The position numbers and the translations under genes are program-made. A stretch of DNA of 64,000 nt. Origin: Spongiihabitans sp965261425. Its GTDB lineage: Bacteria > Pseudomonadota > Gammaproteobacteria > Arenicellales > Poriferihabitantaceae. Shown one piece after another: positions 27,012-36,569 of the stretch. The stretch covers positions 806,001 to 870,000 of the forward strand of contig OZ253452.1 of the NCBI GenBank assembly GCA_965261425.1, written 5' to 3'. Positions within the stretch are counted from its first letter, which is position 1. Every line of letters begins with the position of its first letter. The notes beneath the pieces were generated by a model. It was not told the DNA's origin. It searched no databases and saw only the letters and a list, made by a program, of their open reading frames with translations.

Positions 27012-28658
27012 GTGACCGACTCCCCTAAATTGTTGCTCATTCTAAATTTAGCGGGCAGTATTGCCTTGCTATTGTGGGGCAGTTATATGGTGCGTTCCGC
27101 GGTTGAAAAAGCCTATTCAGCAAAAATTGGCGCGCTCATTGCCAGCATGACTGGGGCACGACTTAAATCCTTTTTCTGCGGGCTGGTATCGGCATTGATT
27201 CTGCAAAGTGCGACTGCCGCAGTGATACTGACCACATCTTTCATCACCAGCGGTCTGCTGTCGCTGAGTATTGCCATTGTCATCATCATCGGGGCTGATA
27301 TGGGTTCCGCGCTGGCAGCACGAATACTATTCTTTGACCTTTCCTTTCTGTCCCCTTCGCTGTTGCTGACGGGACTGTGTTTTCATCGCTTTGCGCGTAC
27401 TTGGCGTGGTCAACAGCTGGGGCGAATTTTTATTGGTGTCGGGCTGATGTTGCTCTCTATTTTGCTCATCAGACAAGCCATCGCTCCGCTCACCAATCAG
27501 CCAATACCGCAGAACATTTTAGGGCTATTGGACTCTGCCCTCTGGATCGGCTTGATGATTGCCGCCCTGCTTACTTGGCTGGCGCATTCCAGCGTAGCCG
27601 TGATTCTAGTCATTGCGACCACAGCAGAAGCCGGACTTTTGCAACCACCTTTATTTATTGCCATGCTGTTGGGCGCGAATATCGGCTCTGGATTGATTGC
27701 CCTGTTGCTGGTTAATCGCCGTCATATCGAAACTTATAGCGCGGTGCTGGCAAATTTTTTAATGCGACTGGGGTTGGCATTGTTGCTATTTATGCTGTCG
27801 TTTATACTGATTCGATGGGTTGGCAAATTTGGTGCAACGGGCGGCGTTCAGGTCATCAATATGCACATTGCCTATAACCTGATGCTGGCACTGATGTTCA
27901 TTCCATTAAGTAATGCGGTCGCCCGATTTTCAAAGTGGCTGGTGAATTCGGGAAAAGCCGAAGGGCTGACTCCAGATTCCCATGCCCCGGGTAGTAGCCT
28001 GAACCCCGACTTTGTGAATAAACCTGCGCTGGCAATATCCTGCACCCGAAGAGAAGCATTCAGGTTGGCAGATAACACCGAAGCACTGTTTGACAAGGCA
28101 TTACACATGTTTGATGCGACTGATCGCCTCGTCATCGCCAAATTCACTGAAAAAGATAAAGAAATTAATGCCCGCAATAAGGCAATTCAGCGTTATCTTT
28201 CAGAAACCCGCCGCCATATCCATAAAAACCAGAACAAAAACCATGATAGTGAGCAACCATACGAAGCTCAACTGGATGAGGTTTTGCGCTTTGCCACGAC
28301 GATGGAAAATATCGGCGATATTGTTTCTTATAATCTAGCACGGCTGGCAATAAAACGAATTGATCGCGGGGTGGTGTTTTCGTCTGAGGGCGAAGAAGAA
28401 TTAAACCTGATTCACGCTCAGATACTGCATCTGATACAACTCGAAACTACCAATTTCGCCTCTCAAGGCGAAGCAAAAAAATCACAAGCAACACTGATCA
28501 CATCAATCAAACAACTCGGTCAAGAAAGCATCGCCCAACACCGCCTACGTTTGAGTAATCGCCGCTCAAGCAGCATCGGCACTAGCTCCATTCATCAGGA
28601 CGCAGTGCGTGATATGTTACAGGTGGTGGACTATATTTCGCAGATACAACCCAGCTAA
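27012..28658 (+). CDS. Na+/phosphate cotransporter family protein with PhoU-like tail
   Basis: A 548-residue inner-membrane protein beginning with GTG. The N-terminal 310 residues form two repeats of hydrophobic segments with the NptA/PNaS hallmarks: LFLWGSYMVRSAVEKAY-like start, GLVSALILQSATAAVILTTS (QSATA motif) and, in the second repeat, HSSVAVILVIATTAEAGLL and LLGANIGSGL. The C-terminal 200 residues are a helical PhoU-like domain. It probably imports phosphate or an anion with sodium. It follows phnW by 64 bp on the same strand, so phosphate released from phosphonates is a plausible link. Confidence 0.88.
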   Translation: MTDSPKLLLILNLAGSIALLLWGSYMVRSAVEKAYSAKIGALIASMTGARLKSFFCGLVSALILQSATAAVILTTSFITSGLLSLSIAIVIIIGADMGSALAARILFFDLSFLSPSLLLTGLCFHRFARTWRGQQLGRIFIGVGLMLLSILLIRQAIAPLTNQPIPQNILGLLDSALWIGLMIAALLTWLAHSSVAVILVIATTAEAGLLQPPLFIAMLLGANIGSGLIALLLVNRRHIETYSAVLANFLMRLGLALLLFMLSFILIRWVGKFGATGGVQVINMHIAYNLMLALMFIPLSNAVARFSKWLVNSGKAEGLTPDSHAPGSSLNPDFVNKPALAISCTRREAFRLADNTEALFDKALHMFDATDRLVIAKFTEKDKEINARNKAIQRYLSETRRHIHKNQNKNHDSEQPYEAQLDEVLRFATTMENIGDIVSYNLARLAIKRIDRGVVFSSEGEEELNLIHAQILHLIQLETTNFASQGEAKKSQATLITSIKQLGQESIAQHRLRLSNRRSSSIGTSSIHQDAVRDMLQVVDYISQIQPS

Positions 28659-28676
28659 TCTCTTTTTAAGTCGAGC

Positions 28677-29525
28677 ATGGAATTAAGTGTCGCTTTCATT
28701 GTTTTGCTGGCAGCGTTATTTCATGCGATTTGGAATGCGACCGTAAAATCAGCCGCCGACCACCTTATCTCCATCACTGGACTGATTGCATTCACCGCTT
28801 TGATTGCCGTCATTTTGCTACCCTTTGTCGGCTTTCCCAATGCCGACAGCCTACCCTATTTGTTAAGCTCGGTGGTGTTGCATTGTGGCTACTGTATCGC
28901 GCTTAGCGCGGCTTATCGGTACGGCGATTTCTCGCAGGCATATCCTATAGCGCGTGGAACCGCACCAGTTCTGGTCGCATTGTGGGGGGTGTTGGTACTC
29001 AATGAAGTGCTGAGCAATATTGAAGTTGTTTCCCTCATCGGCGTACTGACCGGCATTTTAATTTTTACCACAAAAGGATTTCGGCGTATCATACAGCGGC
29101 CTCAAGCCTTAATATCCGCGCTAATCACCTCCCTGTTCATCGGCGGTTACACCATTGTCGATGGTATCGGTGGCAGATTGTCCGACAATGTGCTGGCTTA
29201 TATGGTCGCGCTATCAATTCCGGAATGTATTATTATGTTGATTTATACAACCTACCAAAGAAGCTTCGCCGAAGTAATCGCAATCCGACATAACTGGAAA
29301 ATCTTTTTATTCGGTGCAGCACTGGCGTTTACCTCATACTCAATGGTCGTGTGGTCAATGACGCAGGCATCCATACCGCTGGTTTCTGCCCTACGAGAGA
29401 CCTCCATCATCATCGCCGCCCTGATTGGCGCATTTTATTTCAAAGAACCCTCCGGTAAACGCAGAATCATCGCCTCAATCGTGATTTTTTGTAGCATAGC
29501 CCTGCTTGCGGTCGATGGGTTTTAA
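28677..29525 (+). CDS. EamA-family (DMT superfamily) transporter
   Basis: A 282-residue membrane protein with about ten hydrophobic segments in two EamA repeats. Landmarks are LLAALFHAIWNATVKSAADH (TM1, usual in this subgroup), YPIARGTAPVLVALWGVLVL and, in repeat 2, VSALRETSIIIAALIGAFYF. Substrate is unknown. It begins 18 bp after the Na/Pi transporter, which suggests one transcript with phnW. Confidence 0.9.
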   Translation: MELSVAFIVLLAALFHAIWNATVKSAADHLISITGLIAFTALIAVILLPFVGFPNADSLPYLLSSVVLHCGYCIALSAAYRYGDFSQAYPIARGTAPVLVALWGVLVLNEVLSNIEVVSLIGVLTGILIFTTKGFRRIIQRPQALISALITSLFIGGYTIVDGIGGRLSDNVLAYMVALSIPECIIMLIYTTYQRSFAEVIAIRHNWKIFLFGAALAFTSYSMVVWSMTQASIPLVSALRETSIIIAALIGAFYFKEPSGKRRIIASIVIFCSIALLAVDGF

Positions 29526-29540
29526 CTTCATCATAATAGA

Positions 29541-29658
29541 GGAAAAACCTTGCGGGTTTGCTTGTTTTACTGGATTCCTGCTTTCGCAGGAAAGACGGGC
29601 TTAATCTTGTTCATCCTGTCTATCCATGTCCATGTTTTTCGTAATTCGTAATTGATAA
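29541..29658 (+). repeat. Composite repeat left of the dimethylglycine dehydrogenase gene (inverted arm 1)
   Basis: The MITE-like core (AAAACCTTGCGGGTTTG to TTCCTGCTTTCGCAGGAA) is followed by CTTGTTCATCCTGTCTATCC and ATGTCCATGTTTTTCGTAAT. The same two blocks occur inverted at 32274-32366, so the gene between is framed by an inverted repeat of about 100 bp. ATGCAAAGGTCTC lies at 29717-29729. Confidence 0.8.
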
Positions 29659-29779
29659 TGACATAACTGTCCACTACCAACTGATAACTGCTCACTTCAC
29701 AATCATTTTTTGAATCATGCAAAGGTCTCCTGATATATTCTGCATTCCCTTCTAACGAAAACCTGTCAACGAAAGAGCA

Positions 29780-32260
29780 ATGACCATGACCTCCGAGAAC
29801 ATGACCTCAGAAATCCCCAACAAAGCAAGTGCAATTATTATTGGTGGCGGCGTAATTGGTTCCAGCGTCGCTTATCATCTGGCAAAACTAGGCTGGGACG
29901 ATGTATTGCTACTGGAACGAATGCAGTTTAGTTGTGGCACAACATGGCATGCTGCCGGGTTAATCGGCACCATACGTGCCAATGAGAGCCATGCCAAATT
30001 AGCGCAATATTCCATGTCGCTGTTGGCTGATATTGAGTCAGAAACCGGACAATCCACTGGGTTCAAGCAAGTCGGTTCGCTGTCCATCGCTCATAGCGAG
30101 GCGCGGTTTGAGGAGCTAAAACGGGTCGCGTCAATGAATAATGCTTTTGGTGTAACCCAAGTTGATATGCTGAATGCAAATGAGATAAAAGAAAAATATC
30201 CTTTTCTTGAAACCGGCGATTTGCTGGGCGGTAGCTGGGTCGCGCAGGATGGTTATGCAAGTCCGGTGGACATCACTGCCGCCTATATAAAGGGTGCACG
30301 GGGTCGGGGCGCACTTTGTTTGGAAGGAGTCACCATCATCGGAATAAATCAGAAACATGGCAAAGTAACGGGTGTGGTGACCAATCAAGGTGAAATTCAA
30401 TCCGCGTATGTGGTGAATTGTGCCGGTCTTTGGGCGCGAGAAGTGGGTCGGTTAGGCGGTGTGAATATTCCGCTACATGCGTGCGAGCATTATTATGCGG
30501 TAACAGAAAAACTGGATGATCTGCCACTGGATTTACCGGTCATGCGGGATCACGATAAATATGCCTATTACAAACAAGATGCGGGTAGTTTATTGGTCGG
30601 TCAGTTTGAACCACATGCCATACCTTGGGGGCAACAAGGGATCCCCGATGATTTTTGTTTTGATGAATTAGACGGGCATTTCGACGAGCAGATGATGCCA
30701 GTGTTGGAACAGGCTATGGCACGGGTGCCGATGTTGCAAAATGTTGGCTGGCGAAAGTTTTTCTGCGGTCCCGAGAGTTTTACTCCGGATGATCAATTCC
30801 ATCTCGGCGAGGCTGCCCAATTGAAGCATTTTTATATTGCCGCTGGACTGAACTCTATCGGCATACAAAGTGCCGGCGGATTGGGCAAGGCGTTATCGGA
30901 ATGGATGGACAAAGGGTATGCCCCGCTTGATTTATGGAGCAACGATATACGCCGCATGTACAGTTTTCAGGGCACACAGCAGTATATTCAAAATCGGGTC
31001 ACCGAGACCCTCGGGTTGCTCTACGACAACCACTATCCATTTAAGCAAATGCAAACCTCGCGCAATGTGCGCCATTCGCCAATCCATGAACGGCTGGTAG
31101 CGCATAACGCCTGTTTTGGCGAAGTGGCTGGCTGGGAGCGTCCAAACTGGTTTGCCCCACAAGGCGTGTCGCCCCAATATGAATACAGTTTCGGTAAACA
31201 AAACTGGTTTAAATATTCTGCCGGCGAGCATCGCGCATTTAGAGAAAAAGTTGCCTTATTCGATCAAAGCAGTTTTTCCAAATATCTGGTACAAGGTCGA
31301 GATAGCGGGCGTGTTCTGCAAAAAATCTGTACCGCTGATGTTGATGTCGAGCTGGGCAAAATGGTTTATACCCATTGGCTTAACGAGCGCGGCGGAATTG
31401 AAGCCGACCTCACGGTAACCCGTATTGAGGAAAACCAATACCTCGTGGTCAGCGGTGCCGCAGTTACCAACAAAGACCTTGATTGGCTGGCAAAAAACAC
31501 CCCTGCTGATGCCTGTTGTACGGTTACCGATGTAACCAATAGCTGGGCTGTATTCGGTGTGATGGGTCCGCACAGCCGAGCATTGCTCGGTGAGGTGTTG
31601 GCGATGGACATGAGTACTGCCCATTTCCCATTCGGCATGTCAAAGCCGATTGAATTGGGCTGCGCTGTCGGTCGTGCGGCGCGTGTATCCTTTGTTGGCG
31701 AACTTGGTTGGGAGCTGTATATCCCAGTTGATATGGCACGACATGGCTTCGATACATTATGGCAGGCGGGTGAAAAATATGGCTTAAAGATGGCAGGATT
31801 ACACGCCCTCGATAGCGGCAGAATCGAAAAGAAATTCGCCCATTTTGGACACGATGTTGCCGACCACGATACCCCGCTGGAATGCGGGCTTGGATTTGTA
31901 TGCGACTTAGAAAAATCCATTCCTTTTATCGGCGCCGAAGCGATTCTCAAACAAAAAGAAAACGCTAGCTGGAAGAAAAAAAGGCTACTGCAATTTCTCT
32001 TACAAGACCCCAAAATCATGCTCTATCACCACGAACCGATTTTGCGTGACGGTAAAATAGTCGGGCATTTAACCTCTGGGAACTATGGTCATACTTTAGG
32101 TGGATCAGTCGGACTCGGCTATGTCTGCGCCAATAGTGTCATAGACGATGACTATATTAACAACGGAAAATTCGCCATAGAGGTTGGCGACAACAAAGTC
32201 CCAGCCAAAGCAAGCCTGACCGCGATGTATGATCCCAAAGCAAGCAGAATGCGGAAATGA
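29780..32260 (+). CDS. Dimethylglycine/sarcosine dehydrogenase-like flavoprotein with folate (GcvT) domain
   Basis: An 826-residue two-part enzyme that oxidatively demethylates an N-methylated amino acid and hands the methyl group to tetrahydrofolate, sending electrons to ETF. The dinucleotide fold GGGVIGSS starts at residue 22. SCGTTWHAAG contains His57, the covalent FAD site of this family. The DAO domain runs to about 380, an FAO_M-like domain follows, and from about 430 the aminomethyltransferase (GcvT) domain (LGWELYIPVD, GLHALDSGRIEKKF). Dimethylglycine and sarcosine dehydrogenases cannot be separated safely. The start may be any of three Met codons within the first 8 residues. Etf genes at 8.6 kb and fhs nearby fit the role. 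Confidence 0.88.
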   Translation: MTMTSENMTSEIPNKASAIIIGGGVIGSSVAYHLAKLGWDDVLLLERMQFSCGTTWHAAGLIGTIRANESHAKLAQYSMSLLADIESETGQSTGFKQVGSLSIAHSEARFEELKRVASMNNAFGVTQVDMLNANEIKEKYPFLETGDLLGGSWVAQDGYASPVDITAAYIKGARGRGALCLEGVTIIGINQKHGKVTGVVTNQGEIQSAYVVNCAGLWAREVGRLGGVNIPLHACEHYYAVTEKLDDLPLDLPVMRDHDKYAYYKQDAGSLLVGQFEPHAIPWGQQGIPDDFCFDELDGHFDEQMMPVLEQAMARVPMLQNVGWRKFFCGPESFTPDDQFHLGEAAQLKHFYIAAGLNSIGIQSAGGLGKALSEWMDKGYAPLDLWSNDIRRMYSFQGTQQYIQNRVTETLGLLYDNHYPFKQMQTSRNVRHSPIHERLVAHNACFGEVAGWERPNWFAPQGVSPQYEYSFGKQNWFKYSAGEHRAFREKVALFDQSSFSKYLVQGRDSGRVLQKICTADVDVELGKMVYTHWLNERGGIEADLTVTRIEENQYLVVSGAAVTNKDLDWLAKNTPADACCTVTDVTNSWAVFGVMGPHSRALLGEVLAMDMSTAHFPFGMSKPIELGCAVGRAARVSFVGELGWELYIPVDMARHGFDTLWQAGEKYGLKMAGLHALDSGRIEKKFAHFGHDVADHDTPLECGLGFVCDLEKSIPFIGAEAILKQKENASWKKKRLLQFLLQDPKIMLYHHEPILRDGKIVGHLTSGNYGHTLGGSVGLGYVCANSVIDDDYINNGKFAIEVGDNKVPAKASLTAMYDPKASRMRK

Positions 32261-32273
32261 TATTGGTTTTAAC

Positions 32274-32447
32274 TACGAATTACGAAAAACATGGACATGG
32301 ATAGAGAGGATGAACAAGATGGAACAATCCAGTAAAACAAATAAATCCGCAAGGGTTTTCCACACGGCGACCTAGCCCGGAAGTGGGACTTTAGTCCCGC
32401 CGTTCTGGCACGGTTTTGGCGCGGCTAAAGTCGCACTCCCAACCCAG
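32274..32447 (-). repeat. Composite repeat right of the dehydrogenase gene (inverted arm 2) plus CG-rich repeat
   Basis: ATTACGAAAAACATGGACAT and GGATGAACAAGAT are inverted to 29608-29651, and CCAGTAAAACAAATAAATCC followed by GCAAGGGTTTTCC (32329-32362) to 29541-29572. Next is a separate repeat, GGGACTTTAGTCCCGCCGTT followed by CTGGCACGG and GGCGCGGCTAAAGTCGCACT, versions of which occur at 6418-6450 and 18059-18084. Confidence 0.75.
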
Positions 32448-32850
32448 AACTTGAAAGTACGCCCTGTCTATCATTGGACACCCTCAAGAGTGCGTGCCCA
32501 CATTGCTATTTCGTTCATGGCTTTTGCCTGCATCAGACAGCTAATGTATCGGATCAAGCTGCAACACAAAGCCTTATCCCCTGCTGTTATCCGTAATGCC
32601 TTGATTCATGTGCAACATAGTGTCCTGAAACACAAGCGCACGAATAAGCGTTATGTCATCCCTTCTACAATCGACCCACAAGCAAAAAAAATCTATGCTG
32701 TGATGGGATTAAAAGCGACCACCACACCTTACCCACTGTACTGATTGATATAATTCTTAAATATCTGGGCATTTGTAGTGCCTAGATATTTTTGTGTTTC
32801 TTTATAAATCAATTGGTTATGAATATGTACCGTCGAAGTCAGGAAGAAAA
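32448..32850 (+). mobile_element. IS1634-like insertion sequence remnant A (3' end)
   Basis: The transposase C-terminus at 32448-32744 (VRPVYHWTPSRVRAHIAISF through KKIYAVMGLKATTTPYPLY) has no start or N-terminal half. It is nearly identical to remnant B at 45018-45514. Homology continues past the stop to about 32850 (TACCGTCGAAGTCAGGA). A stem-loop, AATATCTGGGCA/TGCCTAGATATT, at 32759-32790 followed by T's is the element's own terminator. Junctions with repeat DNA mark the truncation. Confidence 0.8.
32759..32793 (+). terminator. Terminator-like hairpin of the IS1634 remnant
   Basis: AATATCTGGGCA pairs with TGCCTAGATATT around a 7-base loop and is followed by a T-run. The same hairpin is at 44971-45003 in remnant B. 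Confidence 0.65.
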
Positions 32851-32953
32851 TATTAAAATTACCAGATAGTTTGGATAGTAACGATGAGTAAAGTAGGTGC
32901 CCTTGAGTGCGTTGCATTGTTTTGATTGAGCCTGCCAGATTACGCAAAGTTAA

Positions 32954-33044
32954 TGGCGGAGAGAGAGGGATTCGAACCCTCGATACGCTATGAACGTATA
33001 CACACTTTCCAGGCGTGCTCTTTCAACCACTCAGACACCTCTCC
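32954..33044 (-). tRNA. tRNA-Ser (anticodon GGA)
   Basis: On the minus strand the acceptor arm GGAGAGG pairs with TCTCTCC, followed by discriminator G and an encoded CCA. The anticodon arm CACGC-CTGGAAA-GTGTG gives GGA, which reads UCC/UCU serine codons. The long variable arm (TATACG...CGTATC) is a class II feature expected for tRNA-Ser. The T arm reads GAGGGTTCGAATCCCTC. The gene is complete. Confidence 0.97.
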
Positions 33045-33104
33045 GCTGTTTACCCCGCCAAACATTTGCCCTATCCGCAACCACAAAAGCCGACAAAAGA
33101 TGCC

Positions 33105-34772
33105 CTAGAACAAGCCTTCCACATCGCCTTGTGCATTGATGCGAATTCGGTTTGCCGCCGGTTCTCGGGGTAGCCCGGGCATGGTCATAATATCGCCACA
33201 AACAACCACGATAAAACCTGCTCCAGCGGACAATCGGACTTCTCTGACTGGTAGAAAATGCCCAGTGGGCGCACCTTTTTGGTTGGGATCGGTCGAAAAA
33301 CTGTATTGGGTTTTGGCAATACAAACCGGAAAATGACCAAAGCCACCGTCTTGCAGAGCCTGAATATCGCTGATGGTTTTCTGGTCTGCCGTGATGTCAT
33401 CGGCGCGATAAATTTTCGTTGCCACGGTTTTGATTTTATCCCATAGCAGCATGTCATCAGGATAGGCGGTGGTAAATTTGCTTTCACCGCTATCGGCGAT
33501 TCTTGCCACTTCTTCCGCCAGTTCGATCGTGCCGGCACCGCCTTCTGACCAATGGTTGGCATCAATGGCTTTCACGCCATAGCTGACGGTCAATTCCCGT
33601 ACTGCGGCCATTTCGGCATCGGTATCGGCACTGAATCGGTTAATCGCTACGACCACTGGCACGCCATAGGATGAAACATTTTCGATGTGGCGAGCAAGAT
33701 TGACACAACCATCCTTAACCGCTTGCACGTTTTCTTTTCCAAGATTCTCCTTTGTCACACCGCCGTGCATTTTCAATGCGCGTATTGTGGCAACCAGAAC
33801 CACCACATCGGGTGCCAAACCTGCGCTACGGCACTTGATATCAAAGAATTTCTCGGCTCCCAAATCGGCACCGAAACCGGCTTCGGTTACAACGTATGGT
33901 GCCAGTTTCATGGCGGCACGGGTGGCAATCACAGAATTACAACCGTGTGCGATATTGGCAAATGGACCACCGTGGATGAATGCTGGATTATGTTCCAGCG
34001 TCTGCACCAAATTCGGTGCAATCGCATCTTTAAGCAAGACCGCCATTGGTCCCGGTGCCATAACTGCCGCCGCTCGTATCGGCTCGCGGTCTCGAGTATA
34101 GCCAATCACAATTTTACCGAGGCGTTGCTCCAGATCTTTGGCATCTTTAGCGAGGCAAAATATCGCCATCACTTCCGATGCGACCGTAATATCGAAACCA
34201 TCTTCGCGTGGATAGCCATTCGCGATACCACCAAGCGAGCTGGTAATGTGTCGCAACGAACGATCATTCATGTCCACAACACGTCTCCATGCCACTCGCC
34301 GTGTGTCGATTCCGGCGGCATTGCCCCAATAAATATGATTGTCTATCAATGCCGACAATAAATTGTGCGCCGAGGTAATGGCATGAAAATCGCCGGTAAA
34401 ATGCAAATTAATGTCTTCCATCGGGATGACCTGTGCGTAGCCGCCTCCGGCTGCCCCACCCTTCATGCCGAAACAGGGGCCGAGCGAAGGTTCACGCAAA
34501 CAAACCATGGTTTTTTTGCCGATTTTATTAAGCCCATCGGTCAGTCCAACCGAAGTCGTGGTCTTGCCCTCTCCCGCCGGAGTCGGGGTAATCGCGGTAA
34601 CCAGAATCAGTTTACCATCGGGTCGGTCTTTTAATGAATCAATATAACTCAGGCTGACCTTTGCTTTGGTATGACCAAAGGGTGCCAATGCGTCACTGGG
34701 AATATCCAGTTTGGCAGCAATTTCAAAAATGGGCTTAATAGGCGCGTTTTGCGCGATTTCAATATCACTCAT
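33105..34772 (-). CDS. fhs: Formate--tetrahydrofolate ligase
   Basis: A 555-residue ATP-dependent enzyme that makes 10-formyl-THF from formate and THF. The P-loop TPAGEGKT lies at residues 64-71. LREPSLGPCFGMKGGAAGGG (about residues 94-113) and LHFTGDFHAITSAHNLLSAL are family signatures. FTTAYPDDMLLWDKI and the end GLPREPAANRIRINAQGDVEGLF are typical. Convergent with the dehydrogenase gene, with the tRNA-Ser and an IS scrap between. Together with that enzyme it balances one-carbon units on folate. Confidence 0.97.
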   Translation of the reverse strand: MSDIEIAQNAPIKPIFEIAAKLDIPSDALAPFGHTKAKVSLSYIDSLKDRPDGKLILVTAITPTPAGEGKTTTSVGLTDGLNKIGKKTMVCLREPSLGPCFGMKGGAAGGGYAQVIPMEDINLHFTGDFHAITSAHNLLSALIDNHIYWGNAAGIDTRRVAWRRVVDMNDRSLRHITSSLGGIANGYPREDGFDITVASEVMAIFCLAKDAKDLEQRLGKIVIGYTRDREPIRAAAVMAPGPMAVLLKDAIAPNLVQTLEHNPAFIHGGPFANIAHGCNSVIATRAAMKLAPYVVTEAGFGADLGAEKFFDIKCRSAGLAPDVVVLVATIRALKMHGGVTKENLGKENVQAVKDGCVNLARHIENVSSYGVPVVVAINRFSADTDAEMAAVRELTVSYGVKAIDANHWSEGGAGTIELAEEVARIADSGESKFTTAYPDDMLLWDKIKTVATKIYRADDITADQKTISDIQALQDGGFGHFPVCIAKTQYSFSTDPNQKGAPTGHFLPVREVRLSAGAGFIVVVCGDIMTMPGLPREPAANRIRINAQGDVEGLF

Positions 34773-35310
34773 TGGTATTCTTAAATTAGTTAATCTGTTA
34801 TGGGCACCCTTGTTTTAATTCGATCAGGCAACACCCGCGCTCAAAGAGACGGATGATAATGACCTTTGCTTTATCTGCCAATGGTATCGTCAATCGTTAA
34901 ACGACTGATTGCGACATGCTTGACGGTGCCGATTCTACCACCGTCCGTTCCGTTCTACTCAATTTTAATGCCTCTTATTCCAATCCGATGATAAATTATT
35001 GTCGTGCCGCATCCAAGCATGAGTATAAACCATCACTATTGCACTTTTTGTTTTCAAGAACGCCCGACTAGGCTGTTATTGCTTTATAAAGGGGTTTATA
35101 GGGGCATAAAACGGCGAAAGCCCAGCAGATGCCGAGCTTTTCTAAGTACTCTAAGGAAAGATAGTCTCTAAAACCTTTATAGGCGACCATCAACAATATA
35201 CAACATCTGGCGCGTAATCTATCTACTTATGACTTTTATGTCAATAAATTGCTCGGATTCAGTGACGATGAGACAAACGGGTTGCCTTCTCGAGTTTTTG
35301 CTCATACATG
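34773..35310. other. Gene-free region upstream of fhs
   Basis: About 540 bp with no coding potential I can support. It must hold the fhs promoter (leftward). I looked for glycine and folate riboswitch cores and saw none. GCCCAGCAGATGCCGAGC near 35120 is G+C-rich but forms no perfect stem. Confidence 0.5.
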
Positions 35311-35488
35311 TTACATGTAGAAAACCCTTGCGGGTTTGGCTGTTTTACTGGGTTCCCGCTTTCACGGGAATGACAAATATTAGTTTTTTGCACGGTATCT
35401 GTAGAGGGCGCGTAAAAACCAATATTCGCCGTTCCTACCCCTTGTCCCCTTATCAGGGGGAATGAGTGACCAGTCCCCCTGATAAGAT
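35311..35488. repeat. MITE-like dispersed repeat, copies 6 and 7 in tandem
   Basis: 35311-35400 carries the standard core (GTAGAAAACCCTTGCGGGTT, then TTCCCGCTTTCACGGGAA). 35419-35488 carries the variant core with AATATTCGCCGTTCCTACCC and CAGGGGGAATGAGTGACC, as in copy 5. The right end GCACGGTATC is degenerate. Confidence 0.7.
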
Positions 35489-35574
35489 ACTGTGTTAAAA
35501 ATCCACTTATTTTCAACTTTTTTTCGGCTCATTGTTAGAATGACTTTGCCGACTGGGATTCCACCACAAACGCG

Positions 35575-36569
35575 CTATCTGCAAGCATAATTGACATCAA
35601 AAGGCTGTTCTGATTTTAATACCCCATAAGATATAACCAGTAGTTTCCGCATCACCGCGCACACTGCCACTTGTTTAGGTTTGCCTTTATCAAGTAGCCT
35701 ATTGTATAAATTCTGCGTGACTGGATTGTGTCGCGTTGCCGTCAGTGCAGGCATATAGAGAGACTTTCTCAGGCGTTTGTGCCCTATTTTTGACAGACTA
35801 CTCTTGTTGATACTACTGCCAGACTGGGTTATCTTCGGATTCAACCCAGCAAAACTGGCCACTTGCTTGGCGTTATCAAATGACGATATATCCCCCATAT
35901 AGGCGAGGATAGCCCAAGCCGTTTTGTTGCCAATCCCGCCAATGCTGGTCAATAACCGTACTTGTTGACGCAACACAGAATCGCCTACAACCAAGTCCTT
36001 GATTTCCTGTTCAACAATCACTATTTGCCGACAGATGTACCGAATCATCGCTTTGATTGATTTGCTGGCGGTCTTATTCAAACTCACTGGCAAACGATTC
36101 TTCTCTTGGGTTGATTGTTTGTTTAACTGCTCCAAGCGCGTCATCAGGCATTGTAACGCAACACTGGCTTCGCTTTTGGGCTTGAACAGATTTTTCTCTA
36201 ACTCACCTTTGGCCACAATATGTTGACAATAACGCGCAATGCTGCCAGCACTTGTGCCCTGTGGGTATCGGATTTATCCGTTTTATTACGCAACATTTCC
36301 ATCTTGACAAACGCATGGGTTCTCATTGGGTTCGCCACAATCACCTGGTCGCCTGAGCGATGTAAATAATACGCCAAAGCAACCCCATAAACGCTGGTGG
36401 CTTCCATACAAAACACCCGCTCTTGCGCTGCGTCCAATGATTTTAGCCATTTGGACAAGGCTTTGAAGCCTTTATGATCATTAGCAAAAGACGGGTTGTG
36501 GTCAACACCCTCAACGCACACAGCACCATCAAAACGTGCTTTAGATATATCAATACCGATACATAACAT
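35575..36569 (-). pseudogene. IS110-family transposase, frameshifted
   Basis: Two overlapping frames encode one IS110 transposase. Frame 1 (36569 to 36198) has the DEDD/RuvC-like N-terminus: CIGIDISKARFDGAVCVEGV and VFCMEATSVYGVALAYYLHR, then MEMLRNKTDKSD. Frame 2 (to 35575) has the rest, IARYCQHIVAKGELEKNLF, then the C-terminal Tnp domain LLTSIGGIGNKTAWAILAYM and FAGLNPKITQSGSSI with its serine. They do not join cleanly: about 8 odd residues lie between KSD and IARYC, so an indel near 36235-36265 has broken the gene. I see no slippery run there. Confidence 0.85.

Noticed and set aside
31366..32019. A 217-codon minus-strand frame in the dehydrogenase gene
   Set aside because: It lies antisense to the GcvT domain and has no recognisable protein features.
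32760..33044. tRNA-Ser as attachment site of a genomic island
   Set aside because: No integrase, no direct repeat of the tRNA 3' end, and only an IS scrap next to it.
33687..34361. Long open frames on the plus strand across fhs
   Set aside because: They are antisense to a highly conserved enzyme; composition reflects the third codon positions of fhs.
34773..35310. Possible glycine or folate riboswitch before fhs
   Set aside because: No conserved riboswitch core or terminator pair could be found.
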